The position numbers and the translations under genes were made by a program. Positions 8,787 to 18,357 of a stretch of 64,000 nt of DNA are shown here, piece after piece; the first letter of the stretch is position 1, and every line of letters starts with the position of its first letter. The notes below the pieces were generated by a model that searched no databases, had not been told where the DNA came from, and saw nothing but the letters and a program-made list of their open reading frames with translations. The DNA comes from Mesorhizobium sp. (GTDB lineage: Bacteria > Pseudomonadota > Alphaproteobacteria > Rhizobiales > Rhizobiaceae), in the NCBI GenBank assembly GCA_022833215.1, contig JAIPUZ010000126.1, forward strand, positions 57,041 to 121,040, read 5' to 3'.

Positions 8787-9983
8787 TTAGATGACCGTAA
8801 GCGAACGATCGTGCTTGGTCAGGATCTCACAGCCTGTATCCGTGGACACCCAGGTTTCGCTGAATCCCACGCCGGGCGTAGCGGCTTCGCGGACACCGAC
8901 CGGGGAGTGGAAGGTCATGCCGGGTTTCAGCTCAAGTTCTACACCTTCACGGATGTAATAGATGTCCTCGCTCCAAGTTGGGGGCATGCCAAGACCGATG
9001 GCGTAGGCGTAGACACGTTGGGACCCAGGCGCACGCGTGATGGTGTTCATGCCATCCCCGATTTCTTTCGCGATGTCATGGAAGGAGCGTCCTGGTTTGG
9101 CAGCTTCGAAGAGAGCGTCGAGGGTATCGTTGACGATGTTCGCGCGGTTGACGATGTCACCCGAAGGCTTGCCGATGGCGACCGTGTGATAGAGGGCGCT
9201 CGTGTAGCGGCGGTAGGCGGCACCGAACTCCAGCATCATGGTCTCGCCTGAGTTGATCGGGACCCGCCGGAACGTCGTGTGGCCGATGCCGCTGGTCGGG
9301 CCGGCCGAAACGATCGGCTGCACGCTGAAGTATTCGCTGCCCTCTTCAAGCATCGTGTTGGTGAGAATCGCCGCCACCTGGTTGTCGGTCATGTCGGGAC
9401 GGATCTTTTCGAGGAGCGTGGAGAACGCCTTGGTAGTAATGCGGCCCGACTGGCGCATGTATTCAATTTCGGCTGCCGACTTGTAGCGGCGCGGCTGCGC
9501 AACGACGTCCGACGCCTCGATGAAGGTTGCGTCCGGCAGCGCGCGTCTCAGGCCTTCGTTGGTCTCGATGCTGAGGCCGGGACGCTTGGTTTCAAGGCCG
9601 ATGCGCTTCGTCTCATAGCCCAGCTCCTTGACGATGTCGGCCAGATCCGCGCCGATGCCTTCCGAGAACGACCACCGGACACCGCGCACATCCTTGACCC
9701 AGCTGTTGAGAATCGTCGGCCCGATCTCGAGTTGATGCATGTGCAGGACCGGTTCGCCTTCGATCGGCAGCACCATGCAGCTGTACCACCCGGTTCCGAA
9801 GCTGTGGTAGCCGCTCAGATAGCTCAAATCCGGAGCGAATGTGACGATCATCATATCGAGGCTGCGCTCGGCCATCACCGTCCTGACATTGGCAATACGC
9901 TGGCGAAACTCCTCTTCCGTAAATGCCAGTTCCTTGGGAACGGAGAGGCTTGTGATGTTCTTGATGAATTCCTTGAAGTTCAT
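8787..9983 (-). CDS. M24-family (creatinase / ectoine-hydrolase-like) hydrolase
   Basis: 398-residue pita-bread-fold protein with a creatinase N-terminal domain (about 1-165) and an M24 C-terminal domain. The metallopeptidase metal ligands are largely lost: the usual DxGxxxxxYxSD reads LEFGAAYRRYTSALYHT, and the HG box reads AIGLGMPPTWSED, while ELKPGMTFHSPVGV and FSETW resemble DoeA/EutD-type ectoine hydrolases and creatinase. A C-N bond-hydrolysing role independent of two metals is likely, but the substrate is unknown. It lies between the serine hydrolase gene and the RidA-like gene on the same strand, consistent with one catabolic operon with the amino-acid ABC transporter. Confidence 0.8.
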   Translation of the reverse strand: MNFKEFIKNITSLSVPKELAFTEEEFRQRIANVRTVMAERSLDMMIVTFAPDLSYLSGYHSFGTGWYSCMVLPIEGEPVLHMHQLEIGPTILNSWVKDVRGVRWSFSEGIGADLADIVKELGYETKRIGLETKRPGLSIETNEGLRRALPDATFIEASDVVAQPRRYKSAAEIEYMRQSGRITTKAFSTLLEKIRPDMTDNQVAAILTNTMLEEGSEYFSVQPIVSAGPTSGIGHTTFRRVPINSGETMMLEFGAAYRRYTSALYHTVAIGKPSGDIVNRANIVNDTLDALFEAAKPGRSFHDIAKEIGDGMNTITRAPGSQRVYAYAIGLGMPPTWSEDIYYIREGVELELKPGMTFHSPVGVREAATPGVGFSETWVSTDTGCEILTKHDRSLTVI

Positions 9984-10039
9984 TCTCTAGCGTCCTTTGC
10001 TATTCGCGTTTGCAGGCGTTTTGATTGATGTGTCCGGAG

Positions 10040-11317
10040 TTACCCGCGAAGCGCGCGTCCGAGCGCGAGCATCTGCGGCATGGTGATCGGGTCGTTGAAA
10101 GCGGAAGCGGCCAACGGGTGCGACGCAAAGCGTGCGACCACCATCTCGGCCTTGGGCGCAATATACAGGCGCTGGCCGTGAATGCCGCGCGCTTCGACAG
10201 CATCAAGCTCGTTATGGGAATGCCACCACTGGCTCCGGTAAGAGTAGCCGGGCAAGGATTCGGCGTAGGAACCAATTGCAAATTTCCGGCGATCGCCACC
10301 GCGACGTATGTCATCCACCACGGCGTCCGGAATGACCTGTCGCCCGTCCCATTCCCCTCCCCGCCGCATCAGTTCTCCGAACCGCGCAAGGTCGCGGAGG
10401 CTCGTGTAGAGGCCGCCGCTCGCGGAGGGCATGCCGGCGGGGTCGACAACCATGTAGCCGTCCTCCTCGCAGCCGAGAGGCGCCCACAGCTTTTCGTGAA
10501 GGAGCTGGGCAAAGGCGCGTCCGGTTGCCCGGGCCGTTATCCATGCAAGAAGCTGGGTGTTGACGCTCTTGTAGGCGAAAGCCCGCCCGTGCTCGCCTTC
10601 CTTGCGGACGGTCAGGAGGAAATCGGAGGATGTACGGGGACCGTCATAGTCGGCGGGCCGCGGCCGCGTCCGGCATGCCCGCATGTAAATCGAGGAACTG
10701 GAGCGGTCGTCTATCTCGTTTTCGCTATAGTCGAGGCCGGTCTCCATATCCATGACCTGGCGCAGGGTGGCGTCTTCCCAAGCGGTGCCGCGGATCTCGG
10801 GAAGGTAATGGGGGATTGTCTCGAGGGGGTCGAGCACCCGTTCATGGACGAGGATGGCCGTCAGCGTGCCCGCGTAGGACTTCGTGACCGAGAAGCACGC
10901 GTGCGGCAGGTGGGCTTCCAGCGCTCCGAAATACCTCTCGTAGACGACCCGGCCACGGTGGAGGACAATGATGCCATCGGTATAGGTATCGGTCAGCGCG
11001 TCGCTGAAGCGAAGGATCCGGCCGGTCGTATCGGTGAACTCGAGCGCGTCGATAATGCTCTCATCGGCTGTCGAGGCGACACCCAGCGGTTTGGAGCGGC
11101 CTTGCCCGCGATGGATAGCGACGGTCGGAACGAGCTCACGCATATGCGAGAGGCTCCAGCGGAGTTGCGGAAACTGGAGCCAGCTCTCGCCTTCAAAGGC
11201 GACTTGCTTCTCAGGCGGTGGCGGAAATCCCTGCATCCAACCCAGGGAACGCGGATCGCTGGCGCGCCCGTCGAGGTGGCACTTGCCCGCGAATTCGACG
11301 GTATTGTCTGAACTCAT
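10040..11317 (-). CDS. Serine hydrolase of the class C beta-lactamase / 6-aminohexanoate-dimer hydrolase type
   Basis: 425-residue protein with the SxxK catalytic motif in CFSVTKSYAG and the Tyr region FAYKSVNTQLLAW, the arrangement seen in NylB-like amide/ester hydrolases and EstB esterases. I placed the start at 11317 (MSSDNTVEF) because a GGGGGAA ribosome-binding site precedes it; a longer reading frame upstream overlaps the transporter gene. No signal peptide is visible, so it is probably cytoplasmic and acts on an imported amide or ester. It lies downstream of the binding-protein gene. The family assignment is secure, the substrate is not. Confidence 0.83.
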   Translation of the reverse strand: MSSDNTVEFAGKCHLDGRASDPRSLGWMQGFPPPPEKQVAFEGESWLQFPQLRWSLSHMRELVPTVAIHRGQGRSKPLGVASTADESIIDALEFTDTTGRILRFSDALTDTYTDGIIVLHRGRVVYERYFGALEAHLPHACFSVTKSYAGTLTAILVHERVLDPLETIPHYLPEIRGTAWEDATLRQVMDMETGLDYSENEIDDRSSSSIYMRACRTRPRPADYDGPRTSSDFLLTVRKEGEHGRAFAYKSVNTQLLAWITARATGRAFAQLLHEKLWAPLGCEEDGYMVVDPAGMPSASGGLYTSLRDLARFGELMRRGGEWDGRQVIPDAVVDDIRRGGDRRKFAIGSYAESLPGYSYRSQWWHSHNELDAVEARGIHGQRLYIAPKAEMVVARFASHPLAASAFNDPITMPQMLALGRALRG

Positions 11318-11435
11318 TGCTATTCCCCCGGCCGCAGATAAACGCAGCATCTGCTCCCGCCCTCCAATGGGCGCAGGTCCTCGTCCGGAAACACTTAGAG
11401 TTGCCGGCGCAACGACGTTGTTTGGAAGGTTTGAC

Positions 11436-11460
11436 GGCGCCGGGTGCTCGGCTCGGCGCC
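11436..11460. repeat. GC-rich hairpin between binding-protein and hydrolase genes
   Basis: Perfect 7-bp inverted repeat GGCGCCG / CGGCGCC with an 11-nt loop in the 158-bp gap after the binding-protein gene. There is no T-run on the minus strand, so it is more likely an mRNA-stabilising or processing hairpin than a terminator. Confidence 0.35.
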
Positions 11461-11475
11461 GCGTTCGGGTTTCCG

Positions 11476-12312
11476 TTACTTGCCCGCGTTGATGGTGGCG
11501 GTCGTCCCGATCGAGCTGTCCTCGGTCAGCTTCCACTTTTCAATCAGCTTGCCGTAGGTGCCATCGGCAATGACCTCGTCCAGCGCAGCCTTAAGCTTGT
11601 CTCCGAGCTCGGTGTTGGTCGCTAGGAAGGGGAAGCCATACATGACAGTCACGAGGGGCTCTCCGAGGGCAGTGTACTCATCGACGCCGGTCAGCTTGGC
11701 CTGGGCAAACGAGCTCTTCGCGGTGAACCCCGCATCGACCCGACCCTGTTTCAGCATCAGCTGCTGGTCCGGGGTGCTGTTGGCCGCCTGTTGCTCGAGC
11801 GGCGGCTTGCCGGCCTTGACGCAGTTCTCCTCGTTCCACCGTTCCACCGCGGCGCCCGTCGTCGACGACCCGCGGGTCATCGCCACACGTTTGCCGCACA
11901 GTGCCGTCAAGTTGGTGAATTCGCCCGCCCTCTGGTTCGTTGTGTAGAACGTGTAAGGGTCGTTCATAAAGTCGAGGTAGCTGACGTCCGCCCGCTTCTC
12001 AGGGTTATCAACCATGACCCCGGTAGCCACATCCATCCGACCGACCTTGAGTGGTGCGAAGGATGCCTGCTCGGCCCAAGCGGCCTCGACCCAGTTAATC
12101 GTCAGGCCTGCCTTTGCGGCGATCGCCTCCATAACGTCGTGGTTGAAACCCGTCAGCTCCCCGGTTTGGGGGTCCTTGAACTCGAGCGGCGGGTAGGTGG
12201 TGATCGTACCGACGTTGATCGTTGTTTTCGCGTCCTGCGCCAACGCTGTTCCCGCCGACAGGGCGGCGGCGAGCGTAAGGGCCAGGAGACCCTGCAGTTT
12301 GTTAGATGTCAT
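11476..12312 (-). CDS. Polar amino acid ABC transporter, periplasmic binding protein
   Basis: 278-residue family 3 solute-binding protein with a Sec signal peptide (cleavage after ALA, about residue 25). Characteristic blocks are TYPPLEFKDPQTGELTGFNHD, the TRGS motif and GRVDAGFTAKSSFA. It would capture an amino acid or a small amidated/betaine-type amine in the periplasm for the ATPase and permease encoded just upstream. An AAGGGGA ribosome-binding site precedes the ATG. The ligand cannot be read from the sequence. Confidence 0.9.
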   Translation of the reverse strand: MTSNKLQGLLALTLAAALSAGTALAQDAKTTINVGTITTYPPLEFKDPQTGELTGFNHDVMEAIAAKAGLTINWVEAAWAEQASFAPLKVGRMDVATGVMVDNPEKRADVSYLDFMNDPYTFYTTNQRAGEFTNLTALCGKRVAMTRGSSTTGAAVERWNEENCVKAGKPPLEQQAANSTPDQQLMLKQGRVDAGFTAKSSFAQAKLTGVDEYTALGEPLVTVMYGFPFLATNTELGDKLKAALDEVIADGTYGKLIEKWKLTEDSSIGTTATINAGK

Positions 12313-12353
12313 GTGTATTCCCCTTTTTTCCCTGCGGTTGAAGACTTGGGTCG

Positions 12354-13148
12354 TCAGCTGAGAACAGCTGATATGAAATCCTGGGTTCGTGCCTGCGTAG
12401 GATTGCCGAGGATCTGGGCGGGTGGCCCGCTTTCGATGATTAGGCCGCCGTCCATGAAGACGACGCGGTTTGCGACTTCGCGGGCAAAGCCAAGTTCGTG
12501 GGTGACGACAACCATCGTGGTCCCTGAAGCCGCAAGGTCGCGCATGACCGACAGCACTTCACCAACAAGCTCCGGATCGAGCGCAGAGGTCGGTTCATCG
12601 AAGAGCATGAGCGTTGGCTTCATCGCAAGCGCCCGCGCAATCGCGACGCGCTGCTGCTGTCCGCCGGACAATTCGACGGGATAGGCATCGCATTTATGCG
12701 ATAGGCCCACTCGGCCCAACAATTCCCTTCCGTAGGACTCCGCTTTCCGCTTGTCAGTCTTGAGGACCTGTACGGGGCCTTCGGTGACGTTCTGAAGAGC
12801 GGTTTTGTGCGGAAACAGGTTGAAGCGCTGGAAAACCATGCCGGTAGCGAGACGCTGACGTGCGATTTCACGCTCAGACAACTCCAGTAGCCGGTCGCCT
12901 GCCCGACGGTAACCAACCAACTCTCCGTTGATCCAGATGGCACCGCCATCGATCGTCTCGAGTTGGTTGATGCACCTGAGGAACGTGCTCTTGCCCGAGC
13001 CGGAGGGACCGATCACGCAGACTACCTCTCCCAGATTGATGTCAAGATCGATTCCTCGGAGAGCTTCAAAGCTGCCGAATGACTTACGGACCTCGCGGGC
13101 GCGCACGGTTGGACTCATCGCGTTTGCTTCAGTCACCAGCTCAGCCAT
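12354..13148 (-). CDS. Polar amino acid ABC transporter, ATP-binding protein
   Basis: 264-residue GlnQ/HisP-type ATPase: Walker [20 protein letters not shown]-loop [16 protein letters not shown], signature [17 protein letters not shown], Walker [16 protein letters not shown] chose the start at 13148 because it overlaps the permease stop (ATGGCTGA) and follows an AAGGGAG ribosome-binding site; an in-frame ATG at 13166 lies inside the permease gene. It forms a transport operon with the permease and the binding protein. Confidence 0.93.
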   Translation of the reverse strand: MAELVTEANAMSPTVRAREVRKSFGSFEALRGIDLDINLGEVVCVIGPSGSGKSTFLRCINQLETIDGGAIWINGELVGYRRAGDRLLELSEREIARQRLATGMVFQRFNLFPHKTALQNVTEGPVQVLKTDKRKAESYGRELLGRVGLSHKCDAYPVELSGGQQQRVAIARALAMKPTLMLFDEPTSALDPELVGEVLSVMRDLAASGTTMVVVTHELGFAREVANRVVFMDGGLIIESGPPAQILGNPTQARTQDFISAVLS

Positions 13149-13983
13149 GACGGGCTCCCTTCGCAAAATAGCGCTCGACCCTGCTCTGGAGGATGGAAAG
13201 AATGGAGATGACGGCGAGGTACCAGAACGTCGCCACGAACAGCAGTTCGATGACGCGGCTGTTGACGTAGTAAATGCTCTCGGCGGCGTACATTACCTCG
13301 GAGAACTGGATCACGCTCGCCAACGAGGTCCACTTGACCATGCCTATGAACTCGTTGCCGAGCGGCGGCAGGATTACTCGCATGGCCTGCGGCAGGATGA
13401 TGCGCCTCAATGCCTTCAGGCGATGCATGCCTATGGCCTTCGCGGCTTCATACTGCCCGCTGTCGACTGAAAGCAGGCCGCCACGGACTACTTCGGAAGC
13501 ATAAGCGCTCTGTGCAATACCGAGTCCTAGAAACGCGGCGACGAACGGGGTCATCACATCGACGGTCCGCCATTCGAACAGGCCCGGGATACCTATGACC
13601 GGGAAGATCAGCGCGAGATTGAACCAGATCAGCAACTGCAGCAGCGAAGGAATGCCGCGGAACAACCATACATATCCGACTGCAACCCAGTTCACGATTG
13701 GGTTGCTCGAAAGCCTCATAACTGCAATGACGACACCCAGCACAATGCCGAGCAGCATGGCGAGAACCGCCAGCAGGACCGTGTTGCCCAGACCAACAAG
13801 TATCGTCCGCGCCGTCAGGAATTCTCCAGCTACTGACCACGCAATCTGACCACGAGCGAATGCAACGATGATCCATGCGACAACGGCGAGTACTGCTGCC
13901 GCGGCTACATAGCGGCCGACGTGGGACCGGCGTACGCGTTTCAGCGCCAATAATTCCTCGAACGCGTCAGTTTTTGTGTTCAC
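13141..13983 (-). CDS. Polar amino acid ABC transporter, permease
   Basis: 280-residue HisM/GlnP-type inner-membrane permease with an extended cytoplasmic N-terminus and about five membrane segments. The EAA loop is visible as [22 protein letters not shown]. Only one permease gene is present, so a homodimeric channel is expected. It is the first gene of the minus-strand operon, which starts opposite the GntR regulator across a 300-bp gap. Confidence 0.92.
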   Translation of the reverse strand: MNTKTDAFEELLALKRVRRSHVGRYVAAAAVLAVVAWIIVAFARGQIAWSVAGEFLTARTILVGLGNTVLLAVLAMLLGIVLGVVIAVMRLSSNPIVNWVAVGYVWLFRGIPSLLQLLIWFNLALIFPVIGIPGLFEWRTVDVMTPFVAAFLGLGIAQSAYASEVVRGGLLSVDSGQYEAAKAIGMHRLKALRRIILPQAMRVILPPLGNEFIGMVKWTSLASVIQFSEVMYAAESIYYVNSRVIELLFVATFWYLAVISILSILQSRVERYFAKGARHG

Positions 13984-14309
13984 CAGATAAGCCCCTGTTG
14001 TGGAACGCCTGCTCTTACAAGGCAGGCTTAAAACTCACTTCGACTGTGTCAGCTCCGTAACGGCATTCGGGAGATCACCCTGCTGCCGATCCAACGGATT
14101 CGTTCAATTATAGAACCAAAACTCCAGTATCCGGTCTCTGCACGCTTCGGTCGCCAATCTGTACACCGAATTTTTTTCTAAACAAGGGGGTTTCGGCAGA
14201 TTGAGAACTCATCTTGCATACTGACTAGAATATCCCTCGATTTCCTATATGGTTAGCTTGAATCTAACAGCGGACCGTCATGTGCCCGCCACGACTGAGA
14301 GGGTTCGGG
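13984..14309. promoter_or_regulatory. Divergent promoter region between transporter operon and GntR gene
   Basis: This AT-richer gap of about 325 bp separates the transporter operon from the divergently read GntR gene. It contains a 5-bp-arm palindrome GTTAG-N7-CTAAC at 14252-14268, just before the regulator, of the size and form bound by GntR/FCD regulators. A 6-bp inverted repeat GCCTGC/GCAGGC lies at 14007-14027, just upstream of the permease start. Either could be an operator for the adjacent regulator. No gene is seen. Confidence 0.4.
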
Positions 14310-15047
14310 ATGCAGGAAAAGGTTTCGCAGCGGGACGGCCTGAAAGCACTCAACATGATCCGCCAGCGCATCCTTAGGCTCGAGCTTGGTCCCGGCTCGG
14401 TGCTTGACGAGGCAGAGCTCGCACAGGCCATGAAGCTATCTCGGACACCGGTCCGCGAAGCTATCATCCAGCTCATATCGGAAGACTTGGTTATTCGTGA
14501 CGGCAGGTCCGCTCGCATTGCGCCCCTCAATCTCGACGACATTCCCCGGCTGTTCGGCGCCCTTCTCGTCTCGAGCCGGATGATCAACAGGCTTGCAGCG
14601 GAAAACCGCACGATCACGGATCTCAAGCGGATCGAAGCCGCTCACTTGGCATTCGAGGAGACGATGTATGTCAACGACTACCTCAAGCGTCAGGACGCGA
14701 ACCTAGCCTTCCACATGGCAATCGCAGACGCCGCCCGAAATCCCTATTTCTACGATTTCTATCGCCGGACCCTGATGGCGTCCTCCCGCTTTTCAGGTGC
14801 CACCTTTGTCGCTGCGAGCCAGTCAGAAGACACCACCCAATTTGTAACGGAAACTTCGAATCCGGACCTCCACGCCCACATCACCACCACGTCCGAGCAT
14901 CACGGATTGATCCTCAAGGCGATCCAGGAAAGGGACATCGAGATGGCGGATAGGCTGGCGGCCGAACACCAAGAACTCTGGTACAATAGGCTCCAGCGCC
15001 TGATCTTTCCCTCGGCCTCCTCCGCAGCGAACCTTTCGCTCCGATAG
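14310..15047 (+). CDS. GntR-family transcriptional regulator (FCD-type)
   Basis: 245-residue regulator with an N-terminal winged helix (LAQAMKLSRTPVREAIIQLI) and a C-terminal FCD domain. Its metal/ligand residues are visible as DANLAFHMAIADAARNP, a mid-domain His and AAEHQELW. The ATG at 14310 has a GAGAGGG ribosome-binding site; an upstream in-frame ATG at 14280 does not. It is divergent from the ABC transporter/hydrolase operon and directly upstream of the aminotransferase, so it probably responds to the substrate of this cluster. Confidence 0.88.
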   Translation: MQEKVSQRDGLKALNMIRQRILRLELGPGSVLDEAELAQAMKLSRTPVREAIIQLISEDLVIRDGRSARIAPLNLDDIPRLFGALLVSSRMINRLAAENRTITDLKRIEAAHLAFEETMYVNDYLKRQDANLAFHMAIADAARNPYFYDFYRRTLMASSRFSGATFVAASQSEDTTQFVTETSNPDLHAHITTTSEHHGLILKAIQERDIEMADRLAAEHQELWYNRLQRLIFPSASSAANLSLR

Positions 15048-15117
15048 TCGGATGCCCCGATCGGAACCGCGATCCCGCGCCACCCCCAGCAACATTCCAA
15101 AGGCATGGATTTCCGAC

Positions 15118-16455
15118 ATGTACGCTTCGCATGCGCGCAACGCGCCATCACTTGACAACTTCTGGATGCCGTTTACGGCCAACCGCCAGTTCAAGGCGGC
15201 GCCACGAATGCTAGTTGGCGCGAGCGGAATGTATTACCAGACGGATGACGACCGTCTCGTGCTCGACAGCAGTTCGGGGCTGTGGTGTGTCAACGCCGGC
15301 CATGGTCGGCAGGAGATTGCCGATGCGGTTGCCGAGCAGCTGGCGGCGCTGGAGTATGCGCCTTCTTTCCAAATGGGCCATCCTCTTGCCTTCGAATTCG
15401 CGGAAAAGCTGGCTGCGACTGCGCCCGGAGGACCGGCAGCACTTCTCGACCGAATCTTCTTCACCGGCTCGGGGTCGGAGTCCGTCGATACGGCGCTGAA
15501 AATCGCGATTGCCTACCAACGCGCCATCGGCCAAGGGACCCGCACACGCCTGATCGGCCGGGAACGGGGCTACCATGGTGTCGGCTTCGGCGGCATAAGC
15601 GTCGGCGGCATCGTAAACAACCGCCGGGTCTTTCCGACACTTCCTGGCACCGACCATATCCGCCATACCCACGATCCGGACCGAAACCTTTTCTCGAAGG
15701 GACAGCCAGAACACGGAGCAGAGCTGGCGGATGACCTCGAGCGGCTTGTGGCGTTACATGGCGCGGAAACCATCGCGGCCGTGATCGTCGAACCGGTCGC
15801 CGGGTCCACCGGGGTGCTCGTTCCTCCAAAGAACTACCTTGAGCGCCTCCGTTCGATTTGTGATCGTAACGGCATCCTGTTGATATTCGATGAGGTCATC
15901 ACCGGATTTGGAAGGTTGGGTATGCCATTCGCGGCGGACTATTTCGGGGTTGTTCCTGACCTGGTCGCGACCGCGAAGGGACTGACCAACGGAGCGTTCC
16001 CCATGGGTGCCGTCTTTGCCGGGCGCAACATCCACGACGCGGTCATGGATGTTGCCGCCGGACAGATAGAGTTGTTTCACGGGTACACGTATTCAGGGCA
16101 TCCCGCAGCGTGCGCCGCAGGCCTCGCCGCACTTTCGATCTATCAGAGGGAACGGCTCTTCACGGCAGCATCGTCGATCAGCGATTACTGGCAGGAAGGG
16201 ATTCATTCCCTCCGCGGGCAGCCACATGTCGCAGACATCCGGAACATCGGTTTGATCGGCGGCATCGAGCTCGCGAGCCGACCTGGCGCTCCTGGAAAGC
16301 GGGCTTATGACGTCTTCCTTGAATGCTTCAATCGCGGCCTTCTCGTCCGCTACACAGGTGATATCATCGCACTGTCCCCGCCGCTCGTGATCGAGAAAAC
16401 GCATATCGACGATATCGTCACGATTCTGGGCGACGCCTTAAAGAACACAATATAG
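15118..16455 (+). CDS. Class III aminotransferase, omega-amino acid:pyruvate type
   Basis: 445-residue PLP-dependent aminotransferase. The internal-aldimine lysine is Lys287 in ATAKGLTNGAFPMG, and the conserved Asp is in LIFDEVITGFGRLG. The N-terminal SLDNFWMPFTANRQFK and the arrangement FQMGHPLAFEFAEKLA are typical of beta-alanine/omega-amino acid:pyruvate transaminases. The cluster encodes a transporter and two hydrolases, so it probably transaminates an omega-amino acid released by hydrolysis. The start is uncertain: an in-frame ATG at 15052 would add 22 residues with no family similarity. Confidence 0.88.
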   Translation: MYASHARNAPSLDNFWMPFTANRQFKAAPRMLVGASGMYYQTDDDRLVLDSSSGLWCVNAGHGRQEIADAVAEQLAALEYAPSFQMGHPLAFEFAEKLAATAPGGPAALLDRIFFTGSGSESVDTALKIAIAYQRAIGQGTRTRLIGRERGYHGVGFGGISVGGIVNNRRVFPTLPGTDHIRHTHDPDRNLFSKGQPEHGAELADDLERLVALHGAETIAAVIVEPVAGSTGVLVPPKNYLERLRSICDRNGILLIFDEVITGFGRLGMPFAADYFGVVPDLVATAKGLTNGAFPMGAVFAGRNIHDAVMDVAAGQIELFHGYTYSGHPAACAAGLAALSIYQRERLFTAASSISDYWQEGIHSLRGQPHVADIRNIGLIGGIELASRPGAPGKRAYDVFLECFNRGLLVRYTGDIIALSPPLVIEKTHIDDIVTILGDALKNTI

Positions 16456-16529
16456 ACGACGGGGACGCCCGGACTGTTTGGAGCTCGCCACCTCTCCTAC
16501 CACCGTCCACTCTTACGCTCCCGCGGATA

Positions 16530-17225
16530 CTATTCGTCCATGATGGTGCCAGCGCCAAGGTCGCCCCCACCAGCGAACCTAGGCATGATATCGCCGGCCA
16601 GCAGCTTTTCTTTGCTAAGCAAGCCCGCATCCTCGAGCGCCTCGAAGTCGGGGAGATCGCGAAGGGTTTCGAGCGCGAATTCCAGCAGGAACGCCTGCGT
16701 GGTGACATAGGTGTAGGGCGCGCCCGGCTGCGGCGCGCGCGGACCGGATGCGATGAATCCGAAGGAGCGAAGGTTGCCGATCAGGTCGCGGCTGATTTCC
16801 TTGCCAAAGAAGCTGGATAGTTCGGCGCGGGTGATCGGCTGGAAATATGCGATGCACATCAACACCAGCACTTCAGACTGCGTGAGGTCGACTTTGCGCT
16901 CATTTCCGCCGACGGCCGTGCGGATCGCATCGGCATAGGCGGGACGGGTCAGGTGCTTCCAGCCGCCGGCGACGGCAACTAGGTCATAGGGGCGCCCGCG
17001 CAGTTCCTCGCGGATGTCGTCGATGAGGAGATCGATGCTGCAGCTCTTGCCGACGATCCGTGTCAGCGTTTCGCGGCCGACCGGCTCACTCGCGGCAAAA
17101 ATGGTTGCCTCGACGCGGTTCATCCATTCGCGCCAGCGCGCCTCCGGCGGCAGATGGTCAAGTTCGCGGTCGAAGAGCCCATCCTCTTCCGTCCGCCCGC
17201 GCCTTCTACGCGTCGTTTCCGCCAT
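16530..17225 (-). CDS. ScpB-like chromosome segregation/condensation protein
   Basis: 231-residue protein with the two winged-helix domains of ScpB (EATIFAASEPVGRETLTRIV, then TQSEVLVLMCIAYFQPITRAELSSFF and TYVTTQAFLLEFAL). Chromosomal ScpB pairs with ScpA and SMC to condense DNA; no scpA or smc is visible here. It lies 5 bp downstream of the DUF1403 gene and the two are almost certainly co-transcribed. This pairing next to a tyrosine recombinase and repABC suggests a role in plasmid segregation or multimer resolution, which is inference. Confidence 0.85.
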   Translation of the reverse strand: MAETTRRRRGRTEEDGLFDRELDHLPPEARWREWMNRVEATIFAASEPVGRETLTRIVGKSCSIDLLIDDIREELRGRPYDLVAVAGGWKHLTRPAYADAIRTAVGGNERKVDLTQSEVLVLMCIAYFQPITRAELSSFFGKEISRDLIGNLRSFGFIASGPRAPQPGAPYTYVTTQAFLLEFALETLRDLPDFEALEDAGLLSKEKLLAGDIMPRFAGGGDLGAGTIMDE

Positions 17226-17230
17226 GATCG

Positions 17231-18184
17231 TCAGAGCCCGTAGATGCGAAAGCTCGTGCGGCCGCTGAGTTCGCGCACGGCGCCGAGTTCGACCAGCCGA
17301 TCGAACAAGCGACGGCTGGCCCAGCGTGACAGGTTCCTGGTCGTCAATGTGCCCGACACCGCATCATCGACAACCAGACGCTCGACAACGTCGCCGGCCG
17401 CTTTGGATCGCAGCTTCGGAACGATCTCCCGAAGCCGTTCCGCCTGCGCCGCCATGTCCGCCGCCAGCCGGCAGGCTTCTGCCGCTCCGAGCGCCGCGCC
17501 GATGAAGGCGACCTGCTCAAACGCATCACTGCCGGGTCGGGCGCGCCGTCCCTCCGGTCCCGAACGCAGCAGCGGCGCGTGGATCTGGGGGGTAAGAACG
17601 GGCACCGTGTAGCGCCAGCCCATGCGCCAGGACAGCGCGCAGTCTGCCAGCCACCAGGCGAGGATTTCGGCTTGTCGGTCTTCCCGCATGACGGCAGCGG
17701 CGATGTGGGCCGCGACGACGGGGGCCGGCGCGCCTGCACGCACTTCGTTCCGTGCGACATCGATCAGATCGCCAAATCCGTCCGACCAGCCGACACCGAG
17801 CAAGCCGGCGACCGTCTGCAAATCCTCGACGCCGGGCGGAGCCAAGCGGCTGGCGAGCCGCCTCCACGCGGCGAGCACATTGCCGGCGGGCCCTGGCTCG
17901 TCACCATGCTGACGGAGCAACCAGGCGTCCCGCAATGCCGCTTCATCCTCGGAACGGCCGATCAGCTTTACGCCGGCGCTTGCGGCTTTCAGCGCCAGAC
18001 GATGCCGCCACGCGCCGCTCCATTCGGGTTCGGCTTGCACGAGATTGTCCAGCGCATTCAACGCGCTGCCGGCCATGAAGGCGACCTCGACAGGGTCGTC
18101 GATTCGGCCGCGCGGCGTCGCCCACGCCGGCACGCGCGGGACCGGGAGCGAGACTTGCGATGCGGGTGCGGGCTGCCGACTCAT
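17231..18184 (-). CDS. DUF1403-family protein
   Basis: 317-residue protein of a family without known function, common on rhizobial plasmids beside ScpB-like genes. It is mainly alpha-helical and Ala/Arg rich. Recognisable blocks include VEVAFMAGSALNALDNLV, RHRLALKAASAGVKL, DAWLLRQHGDEPGPAG and the C-terminal RLFDRLVELGAVRELSGRTSFRIYG, which resembles a small winged helix. It is coupled to the ScpB-like gene and divergent from the tyrosine recombinase. It may stand in for ScpA as the ScpB partner, which is speculation. Confidence 0.82.
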   Translation of the reverse strand: MSRQPAPASQVSLPVPRVPAWATPRGRIDDPVEVAFMAGSALNALDNLVQAEPEWSGAWRHRLALKAASAGVKLIGRSEDEAALRDAWLLRQHGDEPGPAGNVLAAWRRLASRLAPPGVEDLQTVAGLLGVGWSDGFGDLIDVARNEVRAGAPAPVVAAHIAAAVMREDRQAEILAWWLADCALSWRMGWRYTVPVLTPQIHAPLLRSGPEGRRARPGSDAFEQVAFIGAALGAAEACRLAADMAAQAERLREIVPKLRSKAAGDVVERLVVDDAVSGTLTTRNLSRWASRRLFDRLVELGAVRELSGRTSFRIYGL

Positions 18185-18357
18185 CTTCAGCAGCGTAAAC
18201 GGGACGTGCGGTTTCAGCCAGCATTTTCCGCACTAACCGCACCGCCTGTCGCTTATATTTTATGTCCGGTAAGCTTGCCTTATCGGACGTACGGGGATAC
18301 CCTGCCGGAACATGGCCGATTCCCCGTTCAACCCCGCCAAAATCGCCCTCGGCAGAC

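Noticed and set aside
11436-11460. Terminator after the amino-acid binding-protein gene
   Set aside because: The hairpin is perfect but has no T-run in the direction of transcription, so it is listed only as a hairpin.
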